Shown here piece after piece: positions 10,120-18,373 of a stretch of DNA of 64,000 nucleotides (positions are counted from its first letter, which is position 1; each line of letters starts with the position of its first letter). The stretch spans positions 28,780-92,779 of the forward strand of contig JAGKWN010000019.1 of assembly GCA_021151805.1 (NCBI GenBank), written 5' to 3'. The notes below the pieces were generated by a model that was not told the DNA's origin, did not search any database, and saw only the letters and a list, made by a program, of their open reading frames with translations. A program made the translations under genes and the position numbers. Source of the DNA: Cytophagaceae bacterium. Its GTDB lineage: Bacteria > Bacteroidota > Bacteroidia > Cytophagales > Cytophagaceae.

Positions 10120-10476
10120 ATGAAAACAACTCTAGATGCTCTACAAAATGAAACTTTAACCGAAGATAAAATTTCGTTAACGGAATTATTATCGGGTATT
10201 GAAGGTATTGCATTACATGATGTATTGGCCAAAGCAAAAGGCTCAATCAAGGATGAAGATGAAGACTTCGACGACGAGGATGAAGAAGAAGAGGATGAGG
10301 ATGATTTTGATAATGACTTTGATGACGATGACTTCAATGAAGATGAAATTGAAGACTGGGATAAAATAGAAGAAATTGATCCGGAAGATTTAGAAGACGA
10401 AGAAGAGGAAGAAGATTTCGATGACGAAGATTTCGATGATGAAGATGATGATGGCGGTTGGGATGACAACTTCTAA
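10120..10476 (+). CDS. highly acidic protein of unknown function
   Basis: I do not recognise a family. The first ~45 residues look like a normal helical segment (LTEDKISLTELLSGIEGIALHDVLAKAKG). The remaining ~70 residues are almost entirely Asp and Glu with a few Phe, Trp and Ile, ending GGWDDNF. The predicted charge is extremely negative, with no signal peptide or membrane segment, so it is probably cytoplasmic. It has its own possible -7 box and a good terminator, so it is likely a separate transcription unit between psd and gmhA. The acidic tail could bind basic proteins or divalent cations, or mimic nucleic acid; this is speculation. The serine-rich frame on the opposite strand is a codon shadow. 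Confidence 0.8.
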   Translation: MKTTLDALQNETLTEDKISLTELLSGIEGIALHDVLAKAKGSIKDEDEDFDDEDEEEEDEDDFDNDFDDDDFNEDEIEDWDKIEEIDPEDLEDEEEEEDFDDEDFDDEDDDGGWDDNF

Positions 10477-10502
10477 TCAACTCTTATCTTAAGATAACTA
10501 CT

Positions 10503-10537
10503 AAAAATGTCGGGTTGAAACCTGACATTTTTTTTTT
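10503..10537 (+). terminator. Rho-independent terminator of the acidic-protein gene
   Basis: Arms AAAAATGTCGGGT and ACCTGACATTTTT pair over 13 bp with one G-U, around loop TGAA, and run into a T-tract, 26 bp after the stop codon. Confidence 0.85.
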
Positions 10538-10585
10538 ATACTTGTAACATTATTAATTCTTCAACCAGCAGAAAAAGAAAGAATA

Positions 10586-11161
10586 ATGATTGAACAAACG
10601 ATATTGTCAGAACTGGAAGAAGCCTCCGCTGTATTGACGCGTTTTATTGCACAGCAAAAAAAACACAATACAATCGCTGAAGCTGCTAACCTGATCTCGT
10701 CGAGCTTAAAGCAAGGCGGAAAAGTTATTTCCTGTGGCAATGGCGGTTCAGCGTGCGATGCCATGCATTTTGCAGAAGAACTGACCGGCCGTTACAGAGA
10801 GAACAGAAAGGCCCTTCCGGCAATAGCGATCAGTGATTCAAGCCACATGTCCTGCGTAGCAAATGACTATGGCTACAAATATGTTTTTTCCCGTTACCTG
10901 GAAGCACTTGGCAACAAAGGTGATGTTTTGCTTGCGATCAGCACTTCAGGTAATTCTGAAAATGTTTTAGAAGCTGTTAAAGAAGCTAAAAACAAAGGAA
11001 TGTTTGTAGTAGCCTTAACAGGCAAGGACGGCGGAAAGCTATTACCATTGGCAGATGTTTGTGTCAACGTAGAGCATACGGGCTTTGCAGATCGTGTTCA
11101 GGAAGTTCATATCAAAATCATTCACATTTTAATTCTGCTGATTGAGCAATCCATGCTCTAA
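10586..11161 (+). CDS. gmhA: D-sedoheptulose 7-phosphate isomerase
   Basis: Isomerises sedoheptulose 7-phosphate to D-glycero-D-manno-heptose 7-phosphate, the first step of ADP-heptose synthesis for LPS or S-layer glycans. A SIS domain covers the protein: GGKVISCGNGGSACDAMHFAEEL (phosphate-binding Ser), ISTSGNSENVL, and the C-terminal metal or substrate region HTGFADRVQEVHIKIIH. Length 191 aa is normal. The yifB-type gene follows after 8 bp and is probably co-transcribed although functionally unrelated. Confidence 0.93.
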   Translation: MIEQTILSELEEASAVLTRFIAQQKKHNTIAEAANLISSSLKQGGKVISCGNGGSACDAMHFAEELTGRYRENRKALPAIAISDSSHMSCVANDYGYKYVFSRYLEALGNKGDVLLAISTSGNSENVLEAVKEAKNKGMFVVALTGKDGGKLLPLADVCVNVEHTGFADRVQEVHIKIIHILILLIEQSML

Positions 11162-11169
11162 AATCAGCT

Positions 11170-12708
11170 ATGCTCGCAAAAACTTTTGGAAGCGCCGTAC
11201 ATGGCGTGAATGCGTTTACTGTTACCATTGAAACAGTAGTAAATCAAGGAAATAAATTTTACATGGTCGGCCTGCCTGACAGTGCCATCAAGGAAAGTGA
11301 ACAGCGGGTCGACGCTGCACTTAAAAATTTCGGCTACTTCATGCCGCGGCAAAAAGTAGTTGTCAATTTGGCTCCTGCAGATATCAAAAAAGAAGGTTCT
11401 GCTTATGACCTGCCCATTGCATTGGGTATTCTGGCTGCCTCTGAACAGATGGACGGCGAGCGGCTAGGTCAATACATGATCATGGGCGAACTTTCGCTCG
11501 ATGGTGAGATCAAACCTATCAAAGGTGTATTACCTATTGCAATTGAGGCGCGCAAACAAGGCTTCAAGGGGTTTATCCTACCTAAAGAAAATGAGCAGGA
11601 AGCGGCTATTGTAAACAACCTTGATATCATTGGGGTTTCGAATATCCAGGAAGCCATTGATTTTTTTGAAGACCGTTTACACATCGAACCACTTACCATT
11701 GATACCCGCAGCCAGTTCTTCCAGCAGGTTGCTGTTTATGAAGCAGATTTTGCTCATGTACAAGGACAGGAAAATATTAAGCGTGCACTGGAAATAGCCG
11801 CAGCGGGCGGTCACAACGTGATTATGATCGGCCCGCCGGGCGCCGGAAAGACCATGCTTGCGAAGAGGCTTTCTTCCATCCTGCCGCCGCTTACTTTACA
11901 CGAAGCACTGGAAACCACAAAGATTCATTCGGTAGCAGGCAAGCTGGGCTCTAAAACGTCACTGATTACACGCAGGCCTTTCCGCGCTCCACACCATACG
12001 ATCAGCGATGTTGCCTTAGTTGGAGGTGGAAGTTATCCGCAGCCTGGTGAAATTTCTTTGGCTCACAACGGTGTTTTATTCCTCGACGAACTTCCGGAAT
12101 TTAAACGTACCGTGCTTGAAGTCATGCGTCAACCGCTGGAAGAGCGCACCGTAACCATCAGCCGTGCAAAGATTGCCATTGACTTCCCGGCAAACTTCAT
12201 GCTGATCGCAAGTATGAATCCTTGTCCGTGCGGATATTACAACCACCCCGAAAAAGAATGTGTATGTGCGCCGGGTATTGTACAGCGTTACTTAAATAAA
12301 ATAAGCGGACCACTACTGGACCGTATCGATCTGCATGTGGAAGTAACGCCTGTAAAATTTGATGAAATGGTCGCAAATACCCGCACCGAAACGAGCGAAC
12401 AGATTCGTGAACGGGTAATTAAAGCCCGCACCATACAAAGCGAACGCTTCAGCAAATTTGACGACGTGCATTGCAATGCAATGATGCCTTCTCAAATGGT
12501 GAAAGATATCTGCAATGTAGGTAGTGCTGGTAATGCACTGCTTAAAACCGCCATGGAACGTTTAGGTTTATCGGCACGTGCATACGACCGCATTTTAAAA
12601 GTATCAAGAACCATTGCCGACTTACAGGATTCAGAACATATACTAACGGAACATTTAGCAGAAGCAATTCAGTACAGGAGTCTGGATCGGGAGAATTGGG
12701 CAGGATAA
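11170..12708 (+). CDS. YifB/ComM-family Mg-chelatase-like AAA+ ATPase
   Basis: Cytoplasmic ATPase of the YifB/ComM family. In naturally competent proteobacteria ComM is a helicase that promotes branch migration of incoming DNA; elsewhere its role is little known. The N-terminal ~170 residues form the ChlI-like Lon-protease-fold domain (VVNLAPADIKKEGSAYDLP). Then come Walker A GPPGAGKTMLAKRL, Walker B GVLFLDELPEF, and sensor/zinc-like MNPCPCGYY ... CVCAPG with paired cysteines. The Mg-chelatase C-terminal domain ends at YRSLDRENW. Length 512 aa is typical. Confidence 0.93.
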   Translation: MLAKTFGSAVHGVNAFTVTIETVVNQGNKFYMVGLPDSAIKESEQRVDAALKNFGYFMPRQKVVVNLAPADIKKEGSAYDLPIALGILAASEQMDGERLGQYMIMGELSLDGEIKPIKGVLPIAIEARKQGFKGFILPKENEQEAAIVNNLDIIGVSNIQEAIDFFEDRLHIEPLTIDTRSQFFQQVAVYEADFAHVQGQENIKRALEIAAAGGHNVIMIGPPGAGKTMLAKRLSSILPPLTLHEALETTKIHSVAGKLGSKTSLITRRPFRAPHHTISDVALVGGGSYPQPGEISLAHNGVLFLDELPEFKRTVLEVMRQPLEERTVTISRAKIAIDFPANFMLIASMNPCPCGYYNHPEKECVCAPGIVQRYLNKISGPLLDRIDLHVEVTPVKFDEMVANTRTETSEQIRERVIKARTIQSERFSKFDDVHCNAMMPSQMVKDICNVGSAGNALLKTAMERLGLSARAYDRILKVSRTIADLQDSEHILTEHLAEAIQYRSLDRENWAG

Positions 12709-12710
12709 AT

Positions 12711-12839
12711 TAGTTTCTAGTTTCTAGATATTAGTTACTAGACAAAAAAACTCAGTAAATACTTTACTGAGTTTTTTTGTTATAAACGCCTTTATGGCTA
12801 TTAAATTTCTTCGTCTAGTACCTAATAACTAGCACCTCG
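12711..12839. repeat. CTAGTTACTAG-type inverted repeat element A1
   Basis: The left arm (12711-12743) is made of degenerate CTAG-containing words. The right arm (12813-12839) is its approximate reverse complement: over 20 bp (12724-12743 against 12813-12832) 18 positions match. The arms enclose the terminator at 12744-12778. It lies between two convergent genes. Similar elements occur at 28038, 56123 and, in part, 36562. Confidence 0.85.
12744..12778. terminator. bidirectional terminator, yifB-type gene / GH26
   Basis: Perfect 16-bp stem AAAAAAACTCAGTAAA / complement with a 3-nt loop. The A-run on one side and T-run on the other let it serve both convergent genes. Confidence 0.92.
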
Positions 12840-12844
12840 CAGCT

Positions 12845-15800
12845 CTACTGTTTAATCAGTTTTCTCAACTCCACATTTCCGTCCTGCTCAATACGAAGTA
12901 AATAAATACCCGGCGGCAGATTATTGCCAATTACGGCTGCATCTGTAAATACATTACTTGAAAGTGCTACACCAGCAGCGGTGTAGATGGCAACAGTAAA
13001 TTCAGAGCCTTGTAATTCAATTTTGCAGTTGTCTGCAGTTGGATTGGGATACATATGCAGATTTTCTGCTAATATTGATTTTGTTGAAGTTACGGTACAT
13101 TGCGAAATATTTGTTTTCGGGATAATACCTGAAGTACCGCCAGCACAAATATTACAAACATCCAATGCGGCTCCGCCATGCGGTACACCCATACAGTCCA
13201 GACATTCTGTTTCAGTTTTATCACAGCCGCAGTTTCCAGGAGCTGTTTTGTTTGCATTATCCGGGCACTCATCGCCCGCTACCCCAGAGTAACCAAATGG
13301 TTGTTTACATGACTGTATAGTTGAAGCAGGATCACCAAACCCATCGCCATCTTTATCTAAATACCACGTTACATCTTTTGCCATTGTAACATCTAATGCA
13401 TCAGATGTCGCTTTACAGTTCAAACCGCTTACTACTTCAACGGTATAAGAACCATCTGCAGTTGCTGTATACGAATTATTTGTTGCACCACTGATTGCAT
13501 TGCCATTCAGCATCCATTGATAAGAGGTTCCTGCATTCACACCCATTGTAACACTCCAGCCCGGACAGATCGTAGTTGGTTCTGCCGTAATAATCATAGG
13601 TGTTACAGATGCGGATGCAACAACCGTTGTTGCATTGGAGGTCATTTTACAATTTGTCCCATAGGTAACCTCAACTGTATATGAACCTGCAAGACTTGCT
13701 GTATATGTTGAATTCGTTGCTCCGCTGATTACATTATTATTCAGCATCCATTTATATGCTGTACCTGTAGTAGCAGTTAATACAATAGTAGCGCCATTGC
13801 ATAAAGATATCTGACCGGTAGGTGTGATCGTTGTTGCTATTGCCGAAGCTATCGGTATCGGAAGAACCGATGATATAGCTTTACAACCAGCGGCATTTTT
13901 TATTTCAACCGTATAGGATCCGCCTGGTGTGCCTGTATAGGTAGAATTGGTAGCACCGCTGATCACATTACCACCGTCCATCCATTGATACGCTGTGCCA
14001 GCACTTGCTGTTAACAAATAGCTGTTACCTGAGCAGGATGTTGCTACTATATTTCCCATTGTAATTGTTGCAGTTGGTAAATCATTTACTGTAACAGCCA
14101 TTGCAGTAGAAGTTGCTTTACAATTTGAAGCATTCGTTACTTCAACGGTATAGGAACCTGTTGCATTCACTGTATACGTTGCATTCGTGGCACCACTGAC
14201 CGCGCTGCCGCCAAGCATCCATTTATATGCTGTGCCAGTACTGGCTGTAAGCACTACATTGCCGCCCTGACAAAAGATTGTAGGGCCACCGGCTGTGATT
14301 GTAGCTGTTGGCGGTGTATTCACCGTAACCGTTGTACCGGTAGATGTTGCTTTACAACCGCCGGCATTGGTCACTTCTACGGTATATGTACCGGCAGTAT
14401 TTGCCGTATACGTTGCTGTACCGGCAGTATTTGCCGTATACGTTGCATTCGTTGCTCCACTGACCGCGCTGCCACCAAGCATCCATTTATATGCTGTGCC
14501 TGTGCTAGCAGTCAGCACTACGCTGCCGCCCTGACAGAAGGTTGTAGGGCCACCGGCTGTGATTGTTGCTGTTCCACTACCGACCGTAACTGCAATAACC
14601 GGAGAAGTTGTGGTACAGGAACCTGTTGCTGTAACAGCGACCGTATATGAGCCGGTTGTTGTTGCGGTATAGGTTGCACTTGTCGCACCCGTAATCAATG
14701 ATGCCCCATTATACCATTTGTATGTATAACTTTTCGCTGTATTGGCTTTCAGTACTACACTTCCTCCGGTACAGAACGTGGTTGCTCCAGCCGCTGTTAA
14801 TTGAGCTTTGTTCGTTGGTGCTGCAACTTCATCTAAGGTTGTAACCTTTGCATGATTGTATACAAGCGATAGTTGAGCCGCAGAGTTCTGTTGTGTTACC
14901 AGGTCACTCCACGACATGAAGTAAGCCCATTTCGCATCACTGGTAAAGCAGGCATCCGGATCCGGAATTGGACCATTCTCAGTCATCGCCAACATTTTTT
15001 GTCCGTTCACGATTGTATACAGCTGATCAAATATTAATTTCTGTGTACCGTAATTATATGCACCGGGATAAGAGTCATAACCTAAAATATCTACCTTCGA
15101 ATTTCCCGGATACCAGCTGGCTTCCGGCGTTGACCACTCCCAGATCAGGTTGTGTATGTTGTGGTAATTCACCAGCCTGTTGTACATAATGTCGTATAAG
15201 GAAAGTGCAGCTGCCGATCCTTTTGCACCCCACCAGAACCACGCGCCGCCGGCTTCGTGCAAAGGACGCCACAACACCGGCACGCCTGCTGCCTGGAGTT
15301 TTTTCAATTGCGTTGCAATGGAATCAATGTCTCGTAAAATCGCCGTATTTTCAGTAGTACCTGAAGTTACTGCCTTTGTAACATCAAATGTTGTTAAGTT
15401 TGAATAAAAAGTATTTGTGCCTGCCTGTCCGCCAGATGGCGAACACCAGTGCCAATGAAAAGCAACTATACCTTTCTGGCAGGTACTGTTATACCAGTTA
15501 ATCGCTGTTTCTGTAGTACCTGCATCTTGCCAGCCAAATGTATGACTTGCTGTAGCATTATTCCACGCATATGGATAACCTACTGTATAAGGGCTGAAAT
15601 CAAATGATTGTATAACCGGCTTCTTTGCTGCATTGGGAGAAACTGTATTATAGAAATCAGATGTTTGCCCTGAAATAATTGTTTGTCCGTAAGACGATTT
15701 TAAATAATTGTACAACGCCACTGTCTCTGCATTTGCAAGTCCATCAATGGGTGCTGTAGCTACAGTTGTATAATCATGCGGTGCTACCGTGTATAAAGTG

Positions 15801-16246
15801 ATCTTATCAAAATCAGTATAACCCCAGTTTTTATAAATACCGATTGTATTGACACCTGCTTTCAAGGTCAGACTTCCGGCGGTCAGATCTGAGTAACCTG
15901 TTGTAGCAGGAAAATTCAATGAAGAAACAAATGTGCCATTAACATAAATATCTTGGTCTTTCGTACCATAAGGGCCATTATACCGGATCACCAGTTTGTA
16001 ATTTCCTGCCGAGGGCACTGTCACAGAAATGGTAAGATTGTCTCCTGTGGCAGTCATGTTCGTGACATATCCGCTGCCGGAGTAACCGGTGTTTGCAGTT
16101 CCGATTGTGAGGCCACCAGCGCGTGTACCGGTTTCAGCCTCTACGGTGGTTACTAATGTTTGCGCAAAAGCATTAATAGTTAGTAGAAAAATACAAATGC
16201 AGAAAAAAGCTTTTTTACTTAACGAGTGAGGCAGAAAGATTATCAT
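12845..16246 (-). CDS. secreted GH26 beta-mannanase with CBM35, Ig-like repeats and T9SS domain
   Basis: Extracellular glycoside hydrolase, most likely an endo-beta-mannanase. The signal peptide ends INAFAQ. Residues about 30-155 resemble a CBM35 (EAETGTRAGG ... GYSGSGYV ... FDKITLY). Residues about 165-470 are a GH26 catalytic domain with acid/base Glu331 in WRPLHEAGGAWFWWG and nucleophile Glu423 in MLAMTENGPIPDP. Six Ig-like repeats of about 75-80 residues follow (FCQGGSVVLTAS ... YKWMLGGSAVSGATNATYT ... YTVEVTNAGGCKATS). After these come a calcium-binding thrombospondin-3-like segment (DKDGDGFGDP), a Cys-rich stretch, and a T9SS type A sorting domain (MYPNPTADNCKIEL ... LPPGIYLLRIEQ). One repeat carries a 10-residue tandem duplication. 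No linked glycan-uptake genes are seen. Confidence 0.92.
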   Translation of the reverse strand: MIIFLPHSLSKKAFFCICIFLLTINAFAQTLVTTVEAETGTRAGGLTIGTANTGYSGSGYVTNMTATGDNLTISVTVPSAGNYKLVIRYNGPYGTKDQDIYVNGTFVSSLNFPATTGYSDLTAGSLTLKAGVNTIGIYKNWGYTDFDKITLYTVAPHDYTTVATAPIDGLANAETVALYNYLKSSYGQTIISGQTSDFYNTVSPNAAKKPVIQSFDFSPYTVGYPYAWNNATASHTFGWQDAGTTETAINWYNSTCQKGIVAFHWHWCSPSGGQAGTNTFYSNLTTFDVTKAVTSGTTENTAILRDIDSIATQLKKLQAAGVPVLWRPLHEAGGAWFWWGAKGSAAALSLYDIMYNRLVNYHNIHNLIWEWSTPEASWYPGNSKVDILGYDSYPGAYNYGTQKLIFDQLYTIVNGQKMLAMTENGPIPDPDACFTSDAKWAYFMSWSDLVTQQNSAAQLSLVYNHAKVTTLDEVAAPTNKAQLTAAGATTFCTGGSVVLKANTAKSYTYKWYNGASLITGATSATYTATTTGSYTVAVTATGSCTTTSPVIAVTVGSGTATITAGGPTTFCQGGSVVLTASTGTAYKWMLGGSAVSGATNATYTANTAGTATYTANTAGTYTVEVTNAGGCKATSTGTTVTVNTPPTATITAGGPTIFCQGGNVVLTASTGTAYKWMLGGSAVSGATNATYTVNATGSYTVEVTNASNCKATSTAMAVTVNDLPTATITMGNIVATSCSGNSYLLTASAGTAYQWMDGGNVISGATNSTYTGTPGGSYTVEIKNAAGCKAISSVLPIPIASAIATTITPTGQISLCNGATIVLTATTGTAYKWMLNNNVISGATNSTYTASLAGSYTVEVTYGTNCKMTSNATTVVASASVTPMIITAEPTTICPGWSVTMGVNAGTSYQWMLNGNAISGATNNSYTATADGSYTVEVVSGLNCKATSDALDVTMAKDVTWYLDKDGDGFGDPASTIQSCKQPFGYSGVAGDECPDNANKTAPGNCGCDKTETECLDCMGVPHGGAALDVCNICAGGTSGIIPKTNISQCTVTSTKSILAENLHMYPNPTADNCKIELQGSEFTVAIYTAAGVALSSNVFTDAAVIGNNLPPGIYLLRIEQDGNVELRKLIKQ
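14388..14447. repeat. 30-bp in-frame tandem duplication inside the GH26 gene
   Basis: Two adjacent 30-bp copies (14388-14417, 14418-14447) differ at one base. They add ten residues (TANTAGTATY-like) to one Ig-like repeat, making it longer than its five siblings; probably recent replication slippage. Confidence 0.93.
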
Positions 16247-16491
16247 AAATATTTGATTTTATAATAGTACTAATATAATAACAAATTGAATATTATTTAT
16301 AAAACACAAGTTCAATTTATTGAAAATCTGATATTTATAATGTAATACGATCTAAAATGCCTCAATTTGATTTTAAACATAGTTTTATCTGTTAAAGGAG
16401 GTATGTTAAAAGAAATATGATATGTCCTGAATGAAGAATTTTGGCACGATTATTAACATAATTCTCAATATATCGTATATTTGAAATAGGT

Positions 16492-16821
16492 ATGAAGAAG
16501 TTATTATTGTTGGTTCTTTTTGTAGCAGGTATCGGTTTTGCATCCAATGCACAATCGGATACGGATACTTTATTCTATCTGTCACCAAATCCTGTTGAAA
16601 CTGATGCGGTGAGTTGTCATGTCAACTACCCTCAAAAAGACATAAGAGGAATTCGCATTTATGATATTATCGGTAAAGAAGTGGCTTATATTGACCTTAC
16701 CGGAAAAACAGGCTTATTGGTTTTTCCGATTGATGTGAGTGCACTACGCCCCGGAATTTATTTCTGCAACTTATACAGCAGCAAAGGCATTATTGAATCA
16801 AGAAAAATAATTAAGAAATAA
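16492..16821 (+). CDS. small secreted protein consisting of a T9SS sorting domain only
   Basis: 109 aa. Residues 1-20 are a signal peptide (MKKLLLLVLFVAGIGFASNA|Q). Nearly all the rest is one T9SS type A C-terminal domain: LSPNPVETDAVSCHV, IRGIRIYDIIGKEVAYIDL, then DVSALRPGIYFCNLYSSKGIIESRKIIKK. No cargo domain lies between signal and sorting domain, which is unusual. TATATTTG at 16476-16483 resembles a -7 box very close to the ATG. A strong terminator follows. Possibilities are a surface peptide, a decoy or regulator of the secretion machine, or a remnant of a larger protein. Confidence 0.85.
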   Translation: MKKLLLLVLFVAGIGFASNAQSDTDTLFYLSPNPVETDAVSCHVNYPQKDIRGIRIYDIIGKEVAYIDLTGKTGLLVFPIDVSALRPGIYFCNLYSSKGIIESRKIIKK

Positions 16822-16842
16822 ATTTCTTTCTGAAATTCATCA

Positions 16843-16886
16843 AAATAAAAATCCCTTTCGATATCAATCGAAAGGGATTTTTATTT
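16843..16886. terminator. bidirectional terminator
   Basis: Perfect 20-bp stem (AAATAAAAATCCCTTTCGAT and its complement) with loop ATCA, between two convergent genes. Confidence 0.95.
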
Positions 16887-16902
16887 ATAGCTGTTCGGTA
16901 AA

Positions 16903-17817
16903 TTAATTATACTGTTGCTTGATTTTCTTTTTATTCAGGGCAAAATCCCGTGAAATAGTAAAGCCTATTTTAAACTCACCTTTTCCCCAGGAAGAGCGAG
17001 TATTAGCGATATATGTATTTTCAATAATGCCGGCATTGTTGGTGAAAAACATCTGAAATACGTGTCCGCCGGTTTCTATTTCTACGCCTACTCCTATCGG
17101 TGCATAGAATGAATTGGAAGGTGTTAAATAACTTGAGAATGTATAGTAATAATCCGCCAGCACAGAAAACCGTTTTGTTATTTTAAATCTGCCACCCACA
17201 CCCACCGAAAACACATCATTGTTATCATTCGGATTTGCGACGTAATTGCGGTGTAGTAATAATGGCATTAACTGCATTGATAAACGCTCATTGAACTTGC
17301 GCGCAATCAAAGCTTCATATACATACGAGAATCTGTTGGCAAACTCATCATATGCTGCATTGTTGATCTGTGGAGTTACTGCCATATCAGCAAAGAGCGT
17401 TACAGACACTGGCATGGAATTATCGGTTGTTTGTTGCAGCAATCTGTATTTCAAAAAAAAATCAAGGTTCTCCATTACTTTACTTCTTCCGAATCCGGCT
17501 GTTAAACGGTCTGTAACACCGTACTCAAAGCCGAAGCGAATATCAGAAGCATTATCAAAACCATATAAGGTATGTATACCTCCTGAGTTTCCACCAACAT
17601 CGCCGAAATGATGGGAGATCCTGAAATCGAGCACACCTTTACGAACGGTTTCTATAGAATGCGCATTGACAATGCGAGTAGCTTTGAAAGTGGCTATTAC
17701 TTTAGCAGGCTTAGCATCTGCCAGCAGAAAACTATCCAGATCGGTTTGAGCAATTGAAATTCCCGGAATAACAAAAAATAAAATGCCTGTAAGAATATTG
17801 TATTTATTTTTTAACAT
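16903..17817 (-). CDS. DUF5777-like outer-membrane beta-barrel protein
   Basis: 304 aa with signal peptide (ILFFVIPGISIAQ) and many alternating amphipathic strands, read as an outer-membrane beta-barrel. It resembles the DUF5777 family by features such as GVLDFRISHHFGDVGGNSGG, DIRFGFEYGVTDRLTAGFGRS and the C-terminal strand FKIGFTISRDFAL. Its start overlaps the end of the YceI gene by 14 bp, so the two are translated from one operon with the cytochrome c-like lipoprotein gene. The ligand is unknown; the context suggests an electron-transfer or lipid/quinone-related envelope function. Confidence 0.8.
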   Translation of the reverse strand: MLKNKYNILTGILFFVIPGISIAQTDLDSFLLADAKPAKVIATFKATRIVNAHSIETVRKGVLDFRISHHFGDVGGNSGGIHTLYGFDNASDIRFGFEYGVTDRLTAGFGRSKVMENLDFFLKYRLLQQTTDNSMPVSVTLFADMAVTPQINNAAYDEFANRFSYVYEALIARKFNERLSMQLMPLLLHRNYVANPNDNNDVFSVGVGGRFKITKRFSVLADYYYTFSSYLTPSNSFYAPIGVGVEIETGGHVFQMFFTNNAGIIENTYIANTRSSWGKGEFKIGFTISRDFALNKKKIKQQYN

Positions 17818-18361
17818 ACGGAGTACAATCTGCTTGAATACTTACTTTGATGTTTTGAGCGATATTGGAAATCTTGTCATTCGGTATATGAATTTTATGC
17901 TCAGCTACAGGAACAATAAAGCTACTGATCAGTCCAATCCCCCCCTGCTTGACAATCAACGTACCGGAAATAATTCTGTTCACAGTAACACCATGCATTG
18001 TTAATGTACCGGTTACAGTTACCGGATAAGTACCCGGCACACTATAATTAATTTTTTCAATGATCTTGCCTGAGAATTGTGCTGTCGGGTATTTTGCACT
18101 CTCCATATAGTTTTCATTAAAGTGTTCCTGCATTAATCCGTTTTTAAATTCAAATGTAGTAATGGTAATCTTTGTCAGTATTTCATTTGTTTCCGTGTTC
18201 AATACTACTCCTCCGGATTTAGAAATTGCCTCAATGTTTTCCAGTCGCGCTGCGGAAAAAAAAGAAATACTGGCAGTTTGTGTTGTGTAAATCTGTGCAC
18301 CTGCTTCTTTTATCGCAAGCACCAGAACAAGTATGAATAAGAATGTGCGAATGATTTTCAT
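17804..18361 (-). CDS. YceI-family periplasmic protein
   Basis: 185 aa with an N-terminal signal peptide (LFILVLVLAIKEAGAQ). The lipocalin-like YceI pattern is visible: TASISFFSAARLENIEA, MQEHFNENYMESAKYPTAQFSGKII and GTLTMHGVTVNRIISG. Known YceI structures bind polyprenyl lipids such as isoprenoid quinones in a closed barrel. The preceding gene encodes a CxxCH lipoprotein and the next a beta-barrel, overlapping by 14 bp, which supports a three-gene envelope operon. Confidence 0.9.
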   Translation of the reverse strand: MKIIRTFLFILVLVLAIKEAGAQIYTTQTASISFFSAARLENIEAISKSGGVVLNTETNEILTKITITTFEFKNGLMQEHFNENYMESAKYPTAQFSGKIIEKINYSVPGTYPVTVTGTLTMHGVTVNRIISGTLIVKQGGIGLISSFIVPVAEHKIHIPNDKISNIAQNIKVSIQADCTPYVKK

Positions 18362-18373
18362 ATGGTTTGTATG

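Noticed and set aside
10002..10469. Long minus-strand frame rich in serine opposite the acidic gene
   Set aside because: It is the antisense image of Asp/Glu codons (GAT/GAA/GAG/GAC read as TCx); no independent family signal.
12711..12839. Inverted arms read as ends of a small insertion sequence
   Set aside because: The arms are degenerate runs, the centre is only a terminator, no target-site duplication is evident and other copies have unrelated centres.
13380..14800. Regular DNA-level repeats of about 220-250 bp resembling a repeat array
   Set aside because: They are the coding repeats of Ig-like domains in the mannanase gene, in frame and degenerate, not a CRISPR or satellite array.
16406..16588. 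Minus-strand ORF over the start of the sorting-domain gene
   Set aside because: It overlaps a gene with clear signal peptide and sorting domain; composition is typical of a shadow frame.
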